Part shown: one piece after another, positions 21,054 to 34,167 of the stretch
How positions within the stretch are numbered: the stretch's first letter is position 1
Layout of the letters: every line of letters starts with the position of its first letter
Source: Psychrobacillus sp. FSL H8-0483
GTDB lineage: Bacteria; Bacillota; Bacilli; Bacillales_A; Planococcaceae
DNA: 64,000 nt
Direction: 5' to 3'
NCBI RefSeq assembly: GCF_038637725.1
Contig: NZ_CP152052.1
Span: 665,501 to 729,500 of the forward strand
The notes under the pieces: model-generated
What the model was told of the DNA's origin: nothing
The model's database searches: none
What the model saw: the letters and a program-made list of their open reading frames with translations, nothing else
Translations under genes and position numbers: made by a program

Positions 21054-21586
21054 GTAATTCAACTGCAGCTAAACGTTACGCAATCGCTTTATTCGAATTA
21101 GCACAACAAAAAAATGAGCTTCAATCAGTAGAAAATGATTTACGCGAACTTAAAGTTGTCTGGAATGGCAATAAAGATTTGAAAACTTTATTCACATCTC
21201 CAAAGCTTTCATTAGACAAGAAAAAAGAGCTAATCCGCGAAGTTTTCAACAATGCTAATCCAATTGTTATTAATACACTTTTAGTGCTTATTGATAAGAA
21301 AAGATTAGGTGAAGTTTCAGACATTATTACTGAATTTATGGCACTTTCCTACGATGCACAAGGTGTTGCAGAAGCGAAAGTATATACTACACGTGAATTA
21401 ACAGAAGAAGAGCGTGCAAACGTCTCTACTGTATTTGCAAAAAATGTAGGGAAACAATCTTTACGTATTCAAAACATTGTAGATCCATCAATCATTGGTG
21501 GAATGCGTGTTCAAATCGGAAACCGCATTTACGATAGCAGTCTAAGTACAAAACTAGATCGCTTAAAACGTAACTTGATCGGTTAA
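21050..21586 (+). CDS. atpH: ATP synthase F1 subunit delta
   Basis: This 178-aa OSCP-like subunit links the stator stalk to F1. [10 protein letters not shown] at the N-terminus and the C-terminal [17 protein letters not shown] block are diagnostic. GTG start overlapping the atpF stop. Confidence 0.94.
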   Translation: MSNSTAAKRYAIALFELAQQKNELQSVENDLRELKVVWNGNKDLKTLFTSPKLSLDKKKELIREVFNNANPIVINTLLVLIDKKRLGEVSDIITEFMALSYDAQGVAEAKVYTTRELTEEERANVSTVFAKNVGKQSLRIQNIVDPSIIGGMRVQIGNRIYDSSLSTKLDRLKRNLIG

Positions 21587-23122
<1,536 letters not shown>

Positions 23123-23151
23123 TTCTTTTGTCTAAGTGAAAAAAACAATAA

Positions 23152-24027
<876 letters not shown>

Positions 24028-24030
24028 TGA

Positions 24031-25473
<1,443 letters not shown>

Positions 25474-25476
25474 TAA

Positions 25477-25902
<426 letters not shown>

Positions 25903-25918
25903 TTTGAATGGTTATGTA

Positions 25919-25947
25919 ACGGGCAGATTTATTTCTGTCCGTTTTTT
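25919..25947 (+). terminator. Intrinsic terminator after atpC
   Basis: ACGGGCAGA pairs with TCTGTCCGT (one G-T pair) followed by six T residues. Confidence 0.8.
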
Positions 25948-25979
25948 ATCTTTAAGAAATAGAAAGAGAGGGAAATATA

Positions 25980-26216
25980 ATGGGCTTATTGAATGGGGAG
26001 CAAGCAGTGATTGCAATTTTAGCCAATATTTTCTTTATAGGTATTGCCTTTTATGCGTTACAATCATTAATGGTAGACAAGTTTATTAAAAAAAATCACG
26101 TGTTTCAAGCTCAGCTTTTTTATATTTTAGCTAGTATTATGATTGGCTCTAGCGTTGCAAATTTTTTCTTAAATCTAACTGCATGGTCAAGTCAATTACA
26201 GTATCTATTTAATTAG
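25980..26216 (+). CDS. ywzB: DUF1146 family membrane protein YwzB
   Basis: This 78-aa protein has two membrane helices (about residues 9-28 and 44-66). It matches the small YwzB/DUF1146 protein that follows atpC in Bacillales. AGAGAGGG site before ATG. Function unknown; the conserved linkage to atp and murAA is the main context. Confidence 0.8.
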   Translation: MGLLNGEQAVIAILANIFFIGIAFYALQSLMVDKFIKKNHVFQAQLFYILASIMIGSSVANFFLNLTAWSSQLQYLFN

Positions 26217-26538
26217 ATCCTATATGCTCATGCAAATTATGGACAAGTTTGTATGAGCATGTAGAATCTCCTCATATTTCCTGGGAAATTTCTTTTCTAA
26301 TAGGTTTTAGGAGAAACATTGTAGGGTAATTTATAATTATCTACACGAAAAGACAGGGTATTACGTATAATAGAACAAGAAAATTTACCAATAAAGCCAT
26401 TGAAAATAGTGTTTTAGATGCTTGTATATAGTCGAAATACGTTGTATGATGATAATGTTTTGTAAACCTAAAATATGACATCATACATATTTCTTTTATA
26501 TAAAAGCAAATGAGGATAATGAACTCGGAGGGAACGAA

Positions 26539-27834
26539 GTGGATAAAATCGTTGTTAAAGGCGGCCAAACGTTACAAGGTAAAGTGCGAGTAGAAGGAGC
26601 TAAAAATGCTGTTCTACCGGTTCTAGCAGCAGCTTTACTTGCGACAAAGGGAAAAAATATTATTAAAGATGTACCGACACTTGCAGATGTTTTGACAATA
26701 AATGAAGTTTTAAAAAGTTTAAATACAGAAATAACATATAGTCCCGAGAAAAATGAAGTGATAATTGATTCACAACAAAGACTTTCTAGTGAGGCACAAT
26801 TTGAGTATGTACGTAAAATGCGTGCTTCTATACTTGTTATGGGACCAATTTTAGCACGTAATGGATTTGCTCGTGTAGCTCTTCCAGGCGGTTGTGCAAT
26901 TGGATCAAGACCAATCGATCAACATTTAAAAGGCTTTGAAGCAATGGGTGCAGAAATTTCATTCGGACATGGCTTTGTAGAAGCAAAAACAAATGGTCGC
27001 TTACAAGGTGCAAAAATTTATTTAGATGTACCAAGTGTTGGCGCTACTGAAAATATCATGACTGCAGCAGCACTTGCCGAAGGTACGACGGTAATCGAAA
27101 ACGCTGCTAAGGAACCGGAAATTGTCGATTTAGCTAATTTTATTAATGAAATGGGCGGCAGTGTAAAAGGTGCTGGTACGGATACAATTCGAATCGAGGG
27201 TGTAACTGAACTTCACGGTACAGAACACCATATTATCCCGGATCGCATCGAAGCTGGTACTTTCATGGTAGCAGCAGCAATTACAAAAGGCGATGTTCTC
27301 ATTGAAAACGCCGTGCCTGAGCATATGACGGCTCTAATTTCTAAAATGCAAGAAATGGGTATCGAAATCACAGAAGAGGATGAAGGTCTTCGTATACGTT
27401 CTACAGGCGATTTAAAATCTGTAGATGTTAAAACAATGCCACATCCTGGTTTCCCTACTGATATGCAATCGCAAATGATGGCATTAATGATGACAGCACA
27501 CGGAACGGGTATCATTACGGAAACAGTTTTCGAAAATCGTTTTATGCATGTGGAAGAATTCAGACGCATGAATGGTAATATGAAAATTGAAGGTCGCTCT
27601 GTGATCATGGAGTCTCCATCTAATTTACAAGGCGCAGAAGTTGCAGCAACGGACTTACGCGCTGCAGCAGCACTAATCATCGCTGGTTTAGTCGCAGAAG
27701 GTATAACTCGTGTTACAGAGCTATATCACTTAGATCGCGGCTATGTCGATTTTGACAAGAAGCTTGCAGCACTTGGTGCAGATATCGAACGTATCGGTAG
27801 CGAAAGCACAGAGAAAACAGTACAATTCGTATAA
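26539..27834 (+). CDS. murAA: UDP-N-acetylglucosamine 1-carboxyvinyltransferase (main paralogue)
   Basis: This 431-aa MurA has K22/N23 in EGAKNAVLP and the PEP/fosfomycin cysteine C119 in [11 protein letters not shown]. It is the essential-type MurAA by position after atpC-ywzB. It shares the whole fold with murAB at 2.1 kb, but has a longer C-terminal tail. GTG start after CGGAGGG. The usual next gene, spoIID, is separated from it by the NERD/repeat insertion. Confidence 0.95.
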   Translation: MDKIVVKGGQTLQGKVRVEGAKNAVLPVLAAALLATKGKNIIKDVPTLADVLTINEVLKSLNTEITYSPEKNEVIIDSQQRLSSEAQFEYVRKMRASILVMGPILARNGFARVALPGGCAIGSRPIDQHLKGFEAMGAEISFGHGFVEAKTNGRLQGAKIYLDVPSVGATENIMTAAALAEGTTVIENAAKEPEIVDLANFINEMGGSVKGAGTDTIRIEGVTELHGTEHHIIPDRIEAGTFMVAAAITKGDVLIENAVPEHMTALISKMQEMGIEITEEDEGLRIRSTGDLKSVDVKTMPHPGFPTDMQSQMMALMMTAHGTGIITETVFENRFMHVEEFRRMNGNMKIEGRSVIMESPSNLQGAEVAATDLRAAAALIIAGLVAEGITRVTELYHLDRGYVDFDKKLAALGADIERIGSESTEKTVQFV

Positions 27835-27844
27835 TAATATATGT

Positions 27845-27881
27845 AAAGCACTATCCAAGTATACATGGATAGTGCTTTTTT
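27845..27881 (+). terminator. Intrinsic terminator after murAA
   Basis: AAAGCACTATCCA pairs with TGGATAGTGCTTT; a T-tract follows. Confidence 0.9.
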
Positions 27882-27913
27882 CAATTGCGTTAGGATAGAG
27901 GGAATGGTTGTGA

Positions 27914-28136
27914 CTGTTGTGTTTGCAATGAGATTGGTCTCGATTCCAGGTTAATTGGTTGTGGTTTGGGGATAGTTAGTCTCAATTAGACATTTATCGT
28001 TATTCATTTACATTTAACGCGTCTAAGTTTGCCACTTTGCAGTGTTTATCTAAAGATAAAGCTTAGAAAGAAATACGGTGTCGAATTTCCGAGTAAGTTG
28101 TGGTTTAGGTTGAATTGTTCTCGTTTAGCCATTTAC
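27914..28136 (-). repeat. 21-bp-period repeats downstream of the first NERD gene
   Basis: Units start at 27914, 27935, 27956 and 27977 (TGGTCTCG, TGGTTGTG, TAGTCTCA heads), exactly 21 bases apart. Two more degenerate units lie at about 28096 and 28116, the last overlapping the end of the ancestral NERD reading frame. Read on the NERD coding strand the shared core is CGAGACCA, as in the array at 29241-29944. The sequence between (27998-28095) shows no gene. Confidence 0.6.
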
Positions 28137-28260
28137 TTTCGAAAACAAAATGCTATATTTAGCGTTCCGAGATTGACCGGTCTTCATTAGCATCCTGTTT
28201 TTCAGAATTCTTGTTGCTTCATGTTTGTTATTTAATTTCAAAAATTGCTGGCATTCTTGT
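28125..28260 (-). pseudogene. Displaced C-terminal frame of the first NERD gene
   Basis: In a shifted frame on the minus strand, the DNA reads ECQQF, then NNKHEATRILKN, then TGQSRNAKYS, and stops at 28125. It aligns with the C-terminus of the intact paralogue at 59799 (QECRRF, QDKHDATRILKN, TGKSRKTEYT). One base appears lost near 28258 (AAC-AA-GAA against AAC-CAA-GAA), so the current protein ends early with NASNF. Either a recent frameshift or a sequencing error. Confidence 0.8.
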
Positions 28261-29083
28261 TAGTCATCGTATTTTTATAGATAAAGAAATAATCCTTCAA
28301 CGCTTGTTCGTAAGCCTTTTTGTGATAGATTTTACAGCATGGACAAAACCAATTATGACTTACCTTTCTCATGCCAATTAAACCACACTGGACGCATTCT
28401 ACTCCTTTTATAATGGATTCAGGTGATATAGAAAAGTGATTGCATATTGGGAAGGGAAGAAAATCATAATTAGAGTTTAGAATCCAGTCTTTGAGTTTAT
28501 CTAGATCTTCACTTGAAAGGAGAGGTTTGTCTATCTTGATTTTTCTTAAAAAAGATTTGATTTCTTTTCGTGACAAAACAACTGTATCGCTTGGAGAGGT
28601 TTTTATATAACTAGTGAACGCAAAGACAATGGCACTATAGATTGGCAAATGAATGTACTTGCCACGTAATAACTGGTTTAAGTGATATACGTATTCCTCT
28701 AGTTGAAGAACTGGGCTATCATATGTATTGATTTCGCCAGTTTCGAGTTTACGCACAAGCTGTAGGGGATTTGTTGTAAATGAAATTTCTCCTTTTATAT
28801 TTTTCACCTCAAATATAACCGCATAATACGGGGAAATTAATAATATATCCATTTGAAAAAGAGATTCTGTGTATAACGAAATATTGTGGAATACATAAAA
28901 TTTATACGGCAATTGTACTTGCTCCAACACTTTCATCACAACTTCTTCACCTAAATCACCTGCAACCTTTTGATGGTATTCATCTTGAATCCATTTAAGC
29001 TTTGGATGCTTCCTTGGCAGACGTTTATACAGTGCTTTTAGTGCTTCTACATATAGAGTAGTCGAATATTTTTTTGCTATCAT
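28238..29083 (-). CDS. NERD-domain protein with C-terminal zinc ribbon (frameshifted end)
   Basis: This 281-aa product as read. Residues about 30-150 form a NERD (nuclease-related) domain with AGDLGEEVV, FQMDILLIS and AVIFEVKN, the D...E-x-K pattern of restriction-endonuclease-like folds. A C-terminal ribbon has CVQC and CPCC pairs. The activity of such proteins is unproven. ATG 29083 follows GAGGTGAT; a TTG one codon earlier is possible. It is strongly similar to the 59.8-kb gene along its length. It interrupts the usual murAA-spoIID order and is flanked on both sides by 21-bp repeats. The last 43 codons are out of frame. Confidence 0.85.
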   Translation of the reverse strand: MIAKKYSTTLYVEALKALYKRLPRKHPKLKWIQDEYHQKVAGDLGEEVVMKVLEQVQLPYKFYVFHNISLYTESLFQMDILLISPYYAVIFEVKNIKGEISFTTNPLQLVRKLETGEINTYDSPVLQLEEYVYHLNQLLRGKYIHLPIYSAIVFAFTSYIKTSPSDTVVLSRKEIKSFLRKIKIDKPLLSSEDLDKLKDWILNSNYDFLPFPICNHFSISPESIIKGVECVQCGLIGMRKVSHNWFCPCCKIYHKKAYEQALKDYFFIYKNTMTNKNASNF

Positions 29084-29240
29084 CAAATCACCTCGAAGCT
29101 AGAATATCACAATAGTATTAGTTTAATAAAACGATGAAAATGCGATTTTCATAAGGTAGATTGCGTAAAAATGATGGGAAAATTGAATTCTGATCCTTAT
29201 TTATGCTTCAAAATTCAATTTTGGCATATTAAAATATATT

Positions 29241-29944
29241 TGGTCTCGCTTTGGGATGAAATGGTCTCGGTTAATCGTCATTTGATCTCGGTTAGTAGCC
29301 AATTGGTTGTGGTTACATACATATTGGTCTCGTTAAGCCATATAACGTTATTTACTGTGAAATATTACCTCTAGAAGCTTATGGAATGTATTTAAAATAT
29401 ATTTAGTCTCGCTTTGGGATGAAATGGTCTCGGTTAGTCGTCATTTGATCTGAGTTAGAAGTCAATTGGTTGTGGTTACATACATATTGGTCTCGTTAAG
29501 CCATATAACGTTATTTATTGTGAAATATTACCTCTAGAAGCTCTTGGAATGTATTTAAAATATATTTGGTCTCGCTTTGGGATGAAATGGTCTCGGTTAG
29601 TCGTCATTTGATCTCGGTTAGAAGCCAATTGGTTGTGGTTACATACATATTGATCTCGTTAAGCCATATAACGTTATTTATTGTGAAATATTACCTCTAG
29701 AAGCTCATGGAATGTATTTAAATTATAATTGGTCTCGCTTTGGGATGAAATGATCTCGGTTAGAAGCCAATTGGTTGTGGTTACATACATATTGGTCTCG
29801 TTAAGCCATATACCGTTATTTATTGTAAAATAAGGCCTCTAGAAGCTCATGGATGAACGTATTTAAAATATAATTGGTATTGCTTTGGAGTAAAATGGTC
29901 TCGGTTAACAGTCAATTCCTCTCGGTTCCCTAACCAATTCTCCT
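29241..29944 (-). repeat. Tandem 163-bp super-repeats built of 21-bp units
   Basis: Super-repeats start at 29241, 29404, 29567 and 29730 (exactly 163 bp apart) and a partial fifth starts at 29875. The fourth lacks one 21-bp unit. Each full repeat opens with five 21-bp units (in repeat 1 at 29241, 29262, 29283, 29304, 29325) headed TGGTCTCG or TGGTTGTG, followed by about 58 bp of AT-rich spacer containing CCTCTAGAAGCTCATGGAATG. On the NERD coding strand the core reads AAC-CGAGACCA. There is no convincing ORF. The whole 29084-30024 interval is gene-free. Confidence 0.85.
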
Positions 29945-29989
29945 AAACTACTTCCAACAGAAAAATTCTATTAATTCAAAACTACTTAC

Positions 29990-30018
29990 TCATTAGAATC
30001 TATTTGCTAGCATATAGT
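29990..30018 (+). promoter_or_regulatory. Candidate sigmaE promoter of spoIID
   Basis: TCATTAG (29990-29996), 14-base spacer, CATATAGT (30011-30018). The -10 fits CATACANT with one mismatch; the -35 fits only in part. The start site would fall at or near the ATG, implying an almost leaderless message. spoIID is a sigmaE gene in B. subtilis. Confidence 0.4.
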
Positions 30019-30024
30019 ACCCCT

Positions 30025-30966
30025 ATGAAACAATATATCCTTTTATTAATCCTTTGCATTGGCCTCTTGTTCTTACCGTTTTTACTGATCAAAGAAAAAC
30101 AAGAAGTAAAACCTGTACCAGAAATCACACCGAAACTCGAAATTGCCTGTCCAATACTAATCGAAGTGAAAGGGGTTAAGGAGAAAATTCCTCTCGAAAC
30201 GTATGTATTAGGAGTAGTTGCTGCCGAAATGCCGATTACCTTCCATGAAGAAGCATTAAAGGCACAATCGATTGCTGCAAGGACATATGTGCTAAAAGCA
30301 ACAAATTACGGAGAAAAGACCATCGATAAAACAGTGCAAAAGCAAGTGTATGCGAGTGAAGAAGATCGGAAGAAAAAATGGGGGGGCTCCTTCGAGCAAT
30401 ATGAAGCAAAACTCCAAAAGATTATCGCGTCGACAGAAGGCGAAATCATTGTATATAAAGACCAACTTATTACTGCAATGTTCTTCTCCACGAGCAATGG
30501 ACAGACAGAAAGTGCTGAGAACTACAGTGGCTATGCCATTCCTTACTTAGTTTCCGTGCCAAGTGAAGAGGAAGAACTTTACGCGCAGAATATGAATAAA
30601 CAGTTTGAATTCACGAATAAAGAATGGTCGAACGCATTTGGATTAAAGTGGTCGTCTTCTATACCAAATACGCTAGAAGTTAAGAAGACGGATTCTAATA
30701 GAGTGGAGTCTATACAAATGAACGGAAAAATATGGACAGGCAGAGAAGTGCGTACTTTACTTGGATTACCCTCTACCGATTTCTCCATATCTTTTCAATC
30801 TAATAAAGTCGTAGTGGATACCGTAGGATATGGGCATGGAGTAGGGATGAGTCAGTATGGAGCAGAGGTTTTAGCCAATGATTCTGTAAAGGCTCACGAC
30901 ATTTTACTTCATTACTATAAAGGAACAGAAATAAAAAGTTTTTCTCCATGTTTAAAATCTCCATGA
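30025..30966 (+). CDS. spoIID: Stage II sporulation protein D
   Basis: This 313-aa membrane-anchored peptidoglycan transglycosylase works with SpoIIM and SpoIIP to drive engulfment. It has one N-terminal anchor (about residues 2-20), then the SpoIID/LytB domain with LETYVLGVVAAEMP, EALKAQSIAARTYV and the late GYGHGVGMSQYGA motif. ATG 30025 has no clear ribosome site; a TTG at 30004 is in frame but lies inside the promoter. Confidence 0.93.
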   Translation: MKQYILLLILCIGLLFLPFLLIKEKQEVKPVPEITPKLEIACPILIEVKGVKEKIPLETYVLGVVAAEMPITFHEEALKAQSIAARTYVLKATNYGEKTIDKTVQKQVYASEEDRKKKWGGSFEQYEAKLQKIIASTEGEIIVYKDQLITAMFFSTSNGQTESAENYSGYAIPYLVSVPSEEEELYAQNMNKQFEFTNKEWSNAFGLKWSSSIPNTLEVKKTDSNRVESIQMNGKIWTGREVRTLLGLPSTDFSISFQSNKVVVDTVGYGHGVGMSQYGAEVLANDSVKAHDILLHYYKGTEIKSFSPCLKSP

Positions 30967-30979
30967 TTTGCTAAGAATA
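30950..30979 (+). promoter_or_regulatory. Candidate sigmaF promoter of spoIIQ
   Basis: GTTTA (30950-30954), 15-base spacer, GCTAAGAATA (30970-30979), each box one base off the GYATA / GGNNANANTR pattern. It lies over the end of spoIID and 18 bases before the spoIIQ ATG, the same geometry as at spoIIR. Confidence 0.4.
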
Positions 30980-30997
30980 GCAATTGAGGTGATGAAA

Positions 30998-31657
30998 ATG
31001 AGAGAAGAACAATCAAACAAGCCTTCTCAGAAGAAAAAGAACGACCCGAAGAAACCTTGGTTTTGGCCGGTAGTATATGTTGGTTTTTCGGTAGTATTTG
31101 TAGGAATGATTTGGGGTTACAATGTGTTTGTTAGCACAGATTCAGCAGAAAAGTCAGAATGGACCGATGCGAGTAAAACCGATAAGGTGACAATTGAGAC
31201 GAACGCTAAAGCAGAGTCAATGAAATATCCTTTCAAGGAGACAATGTTAGATAACGTCGAGATTGTACAGCATTATTATGACATGGAAGCTGATGAAGCG
31301 ACACGTGAGAAATCATTAGTCGTATTCAAACAATCATACGCAATGAGTACAGGTGTATCTCTGTCTATGAATAACGAGCCTTTTGAAGTTGTCGCTGCAT
31401 TAAGTGGAAAAGTAGAAGAAGTCAATTTAGACCCATTTGAAGGGGATGAAATCGTCTTATCACATGCAAATGGTATGCAAACAAAATATCGCTCAGTCAC
31501 TGGCATTCTAGTAAAAGTTGGGGATGTAGTAGAACAAGGTCAATCTCTTGCAACCTCTGCTGAAAATGAATGGAATCCAAATGCTGGAGTTCACTTGCAA
31601 TTCGAAGTACTTGAAAACGGAGTACTAATCAATCCGGAATCATTACTAGCTTTTTAA
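30998..31657 (+). CDS. spoIIQ: Stage II sporulation protein Q
   Basis: This 219-aa forespore membrane protein pairs with SpoIIIAH to form the channel or ratchet across the engulfing membranes. One membrane helix (about residues 20-42) precedes an M23-like LytM domain. The zinc-site motifs are degenerate: the first HxxxD is lost, and the HxH position reads VHLQF, so peptidase activity is unlikely. ATG 30998 follows TTGAGGTGAT; the frame is open to 30968. Confidence 0.9.
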   Translation: MREEQSNKPSQKKKNDPKKPWFWPVVYVGFSVVFVGMIWGYNVFVSTDSAEKSEWTDASKTDKVTIETNAKAESMKYPFKETMLDNVEIVQHYYDMEADEATREKSLVVFKQSYAMSTGVSLSMNNEPFEVVAALSGKVEEVNLDPFEGDEIVLSHANGMQTKYRSVTGILVKVGDVVEQGQSLATSAENEWNPNAGVHLQFEVLENGVLINPESLLAF

Positions 31658-31658
31658 T

Positions 31659-31687
31659 TCATAATACCTTATACGTATGCATAAAGT
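31659..31687 (+). promoter_or_regulatory. sigmaE promoter of spoIIID
   Basis: TCATAAT (31659-31665), 14-base spacer, CATAAAGT (31680-31687), close to the sigmaE pattern KMATATT-N14-CATACANT. spoIIID is a sigmaE gene in B. subtilis. Confidence 0.65.
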
Positions 31688-31725
31688 GATGGAAAGTGTT
31701 CCTTTACTAACGAAAGGAAGAGTTA

Positions 31726-32001
31726 GTGCACGAAACGATTCGTCATAGATGCATACGTTTAGGTGAAATGGTTATTGAAACAAAAAAAACCGTTCGTGCC
31801 ATCGCGAGCACAACCGGGCATTCCAAAAGTACGGTTCACAAAGATTTAACGGAAAGACTCCATTTAGTAGATCCGCAGTTAGCAAGAGAAGTCAAAGAAA
31901 TACTTGCGTATCACAAATCAGTGAGGCATTTGCGAGGTGGAGAAGCTACGAAAAGAAAATGGAAAACCAAAAAGGAAGATAGGAAAGGTCGTGAATTGTA
32001 A
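31726..32001 (+). CDS. spoIIID: Mother-cell transcription regulator SpoIIID
   Basis: This 91-aa DNA-binding protein adjusts sigmaE and early sigmaK genes. The helix-turn-helix TVRAIASTTGHSKSTVHKDL lies at about residues 23-42, with a basic C-terminal tail (KRKWKTKKEDRK) that also contacts DNA. GTG start after GAAAGGAAG. The terminator stem overlaps the last codons. Confidence 0.95.
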   Translation: MHETIRHRCIRLGEMVIETKKTVRAIASTTGHSKSTVHKDLTERLHLVDPQLAREVKEILAYHKSVRHLRGGEATKRKWKTKKEDRKGREL

Positions 32002-32017
32002 CAAATCACGACTTTTT
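31988..32017 (+). terminator. Intrinsic terminator overlapping the end of spoIIID
   Basis: GTCGTGA (31988-31994) pairs with TCACGAC (32006-32012), followed by TTTTT. Confidence 0.75.
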
Positions 32018-32232
32018 CTTATTGTTTAGAAATGAATTAATTGCTGTATTAACTAGGATGTTCGGGTATCCGACTATTTTCGTTCTGAAAATCCATTTAT
32101 TTCTAAAATTTATCCCAATTTTCTACATATTCTAGCACTAAAAACAGTGTATTTATGACAAAACTATGCTAAAATTATTAGTTAGGAACGTACATATAAA
32201 AAGGTTTTAATAGGGAAGGAGAAACACTGTTA

Positions 32233-33225
32233 ATGTTTGCTAAGGATATTGGAATCGATTTAGGTACGGCAAATGTATTAATTCATGTAAAAGGCAAAGG
32301 AATTGTTTTAAATGAACCTTCCGTGGTTGCAATAGATAGAAATACAAATAAGGTGCTTGCAGTTGGAGAAGAAGCTCGCCAAATGCTTGGTAGAACACCT
32401 GGTAACATTATAGCAATTCGTCCTCTAAAAGATGGAGTTATTGCTGATTTTGATGTGACGGAAGCAATGCTAAAACATTTTATAAATAAATTGAACGTAA
32501 AGGGATTTTTATCTAAGCCTCGCATTTTAATTTGCTGTCCTACTAATATTACAAGTGTAGAGCAAAAAGCAATTCGAGAAGCAGCAGAAAAATCTGGCGG
32601 GAAAAAAGTGTATTTAGAAGAAGAACCAAAAGTAGCTGCAATCGGTGCTGGTATGGATATTTTTCAACCGAGCGGTAATATGGTAGTGGATATTGGTGGA
32701 GGTACGACAGATGTTGCAGTTCTTTCTATGGGTGATATCGTAACTTCTGAATCTATTAAAGTAGCTGGTGATGTTTTTGATAACGATATTTTACAATACA
32801 TAAAAAAACAGTACAAGCTATTAATTGGTGAACGCACAGCTGAAAATATTAAAATAACGATTGGAACAGTTTTCCCTGATAGCCGTCATGAAGAAATGGA
32901 CATTCGTGGACGTGATATGGTAACAGGACTCCCAAGAACGATTACGATTAAATCAGATGAAATAGAAAAAGCACTACGTGAATCTGTTTCCGTTATAGTA
33001 CAATCAGCAAAAAATGTACTAGAAAAAACACCACCCGAATTATCTGCTGATATCATTGACCGTGGAGTTATTATTACTGGCGGTGGAGCACTTTTACATG
33101 GAATGGATCACCTTCTCATGGAAGAATTGAAAGTACCTGTACTTGTAGCGGAAAACCCAATGGATTGTGTTGCGATTGGTACTGGATTAATGTTAGACAA
33201 TATTGATAAAATATCTCGAAGATAA
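32233..33225 (+). CDS. mbl: MreB-like cell-shape actin Mbl
   Basis: This 330-aa bacterial actin organises lateral-wall synthesis under the membrane. Actin-fold nucleotide motifs: IGIDLGTANVLIHVKGKG (phosphate 1), VVDIGGGTTDVAVLS (phosphate 2) and IITGGGALLHGM (adenosine). The order spoIIID-mbl-flhO-flhP identifies Mbl rather than MreB or MreBH. AAGGAG upstream of ATG 32233. Confidence 0.93.
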   Translation: MFAKDIGIDLGTANVLIHVKGKGIVLNEPSVVAIDRNTNKVLAVGEEARQMLGRTPGNIIAIRPLKDGVIADFDVTEAMLKHFINKLNVKGFLSKPRILICCPTNITSVEQKAIREAAEKSGGKKVYLEEEPKVAAIGAGMDIFQPSGNMVVDIGGGTTDVAVLSMGDIVTSESIKVAGDVFDNDILQYIKKQYKLLIGERTAENIKITIGTVFPDSRHEEMDIRGRDMVTGLPRTITIKSDEIEKALRESVSVIVQSAKNVLEKTPPELSADIIDRGVIITGGGALLHGMDHLLMEELKVPVLVAENPMDCVAIGTGLMLDNIDKISRR

Positions 33226-33306
33226 ATAAGAAAAATGTGTGATGCGGTTTAATTACTGCGACAACCTTTTTCTGAAGCTGAACAACTATAGAGTGGAGGC
33301 TTTCTC

Positions 33307-34146
33307 ATGTTTCGTGGATTTAATACAGTTGCATCAGGTATGATTGCGCAACAGCGTAGAACGGAATTGCTGACAAATAATATGGCGAACGCAAACACAC
33401 CAGGATACAAGGCGGACCAATCAACAATTCGTTCATTTCCAGAAATGCTTTTATCACGCGTTGGACCAATGAAAATACCGACTGAAAACCCTATAAACGG
33501 GAAGTATGCTACAGAAGTTGGGGGACTTAGCACGGGTGTGTATATGCAAGAAACAATTGCTTTATTAACACAAGGTCAACTGCAGCAAACGGATTTTAAT
33601 ACGGATATTGCTTTAATCGATGGGAGTCTTCCAGTGGACGAGGAAACTGGGCAAACAGGTGCATTATTTTACCGTTTGCAACATCCTGGACAAGGGGAAG
33701 CATACACTCGCAATGGGAATTTCACGCTCGATGCAGAAGGGTTCTTAACGAACGCACAAGGCTTATATGTGTTGGATGCAGAAGGGCAACGTATTCCATT
33801 ACAGAATGACGATTTCCGAGTTGCGGACGATGGACAAATCTTTGTAAATGATGCGTCCGTTGCACGAATTGGAGTATCATTTGCAGCACAACCTGAGAAA
33901 TTAATGAAACAAGACAATGGATTATTTCGTACAGCTGATGGCACAGATTTACCATCAGCATACAACATTGCTGACGTAAGCTTTTCAATGCAACAAGGAT
34001 TTATCGAGCGTTCGAACGTCGATTCTGCAAGAACAATGACGGACCTTCTAACAGCATACCGTGCATTTGAAGCGAACCAAAAAGTACTGCAAGCATACGA
34101 TCAAAGCATGCAAAAAACAGTAAATGAAGTTGGGCGCATCAACTAA
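33307..34146 (+). CDS. flhO: Flagellar hook-basal body protein FlhO (FlgF/FlgG family)
   Basis: This 279-aa rod-like protein has the N-terminal flagellar rod signature LLTNNMANANTPGYKADQ and the C-terminal coiled segment DLLTAYRAFEANQKVLQAYD. It is probably part of the distal or proximal rod. It is paralogous to the next gene. It lies outside the main fla/che operon, as in B. subtilis. Confidence 0.93.
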   Translation: MFRGFNTVASGMIAQQRRTELLTNNMANANTPGYKADQSTIRSFPEMLLSRVGPMKIPTENPINGKYATEVGGLSTGVYMQETIALLTQGQLQQTDFNTDIALIDGSLPVDEETGQTGALFYRLQHPGQGEAYTRNGNFTLDAEGFLTNAQGLYVLDAEGQRIPLQNDDFRVADDGQIFVNDASVARIGVSFAAQPEKLMKQDNGLFRTADGTDLPSAYNIADVSFSMQQGFIERSNVDSARTMTDLLTAYRAFEANQKVLQAYDQSMQKTVNEVGRIN

Positions 34147-34167
34147 TTTAGAAGGAGGTTCTTTTGA

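Noticed and set aside
29241-29944. CRISPR array
   Set aside because: Units abut without unique spacers, periodicity is 21 bp within 163 bp, and there are no cas genes.
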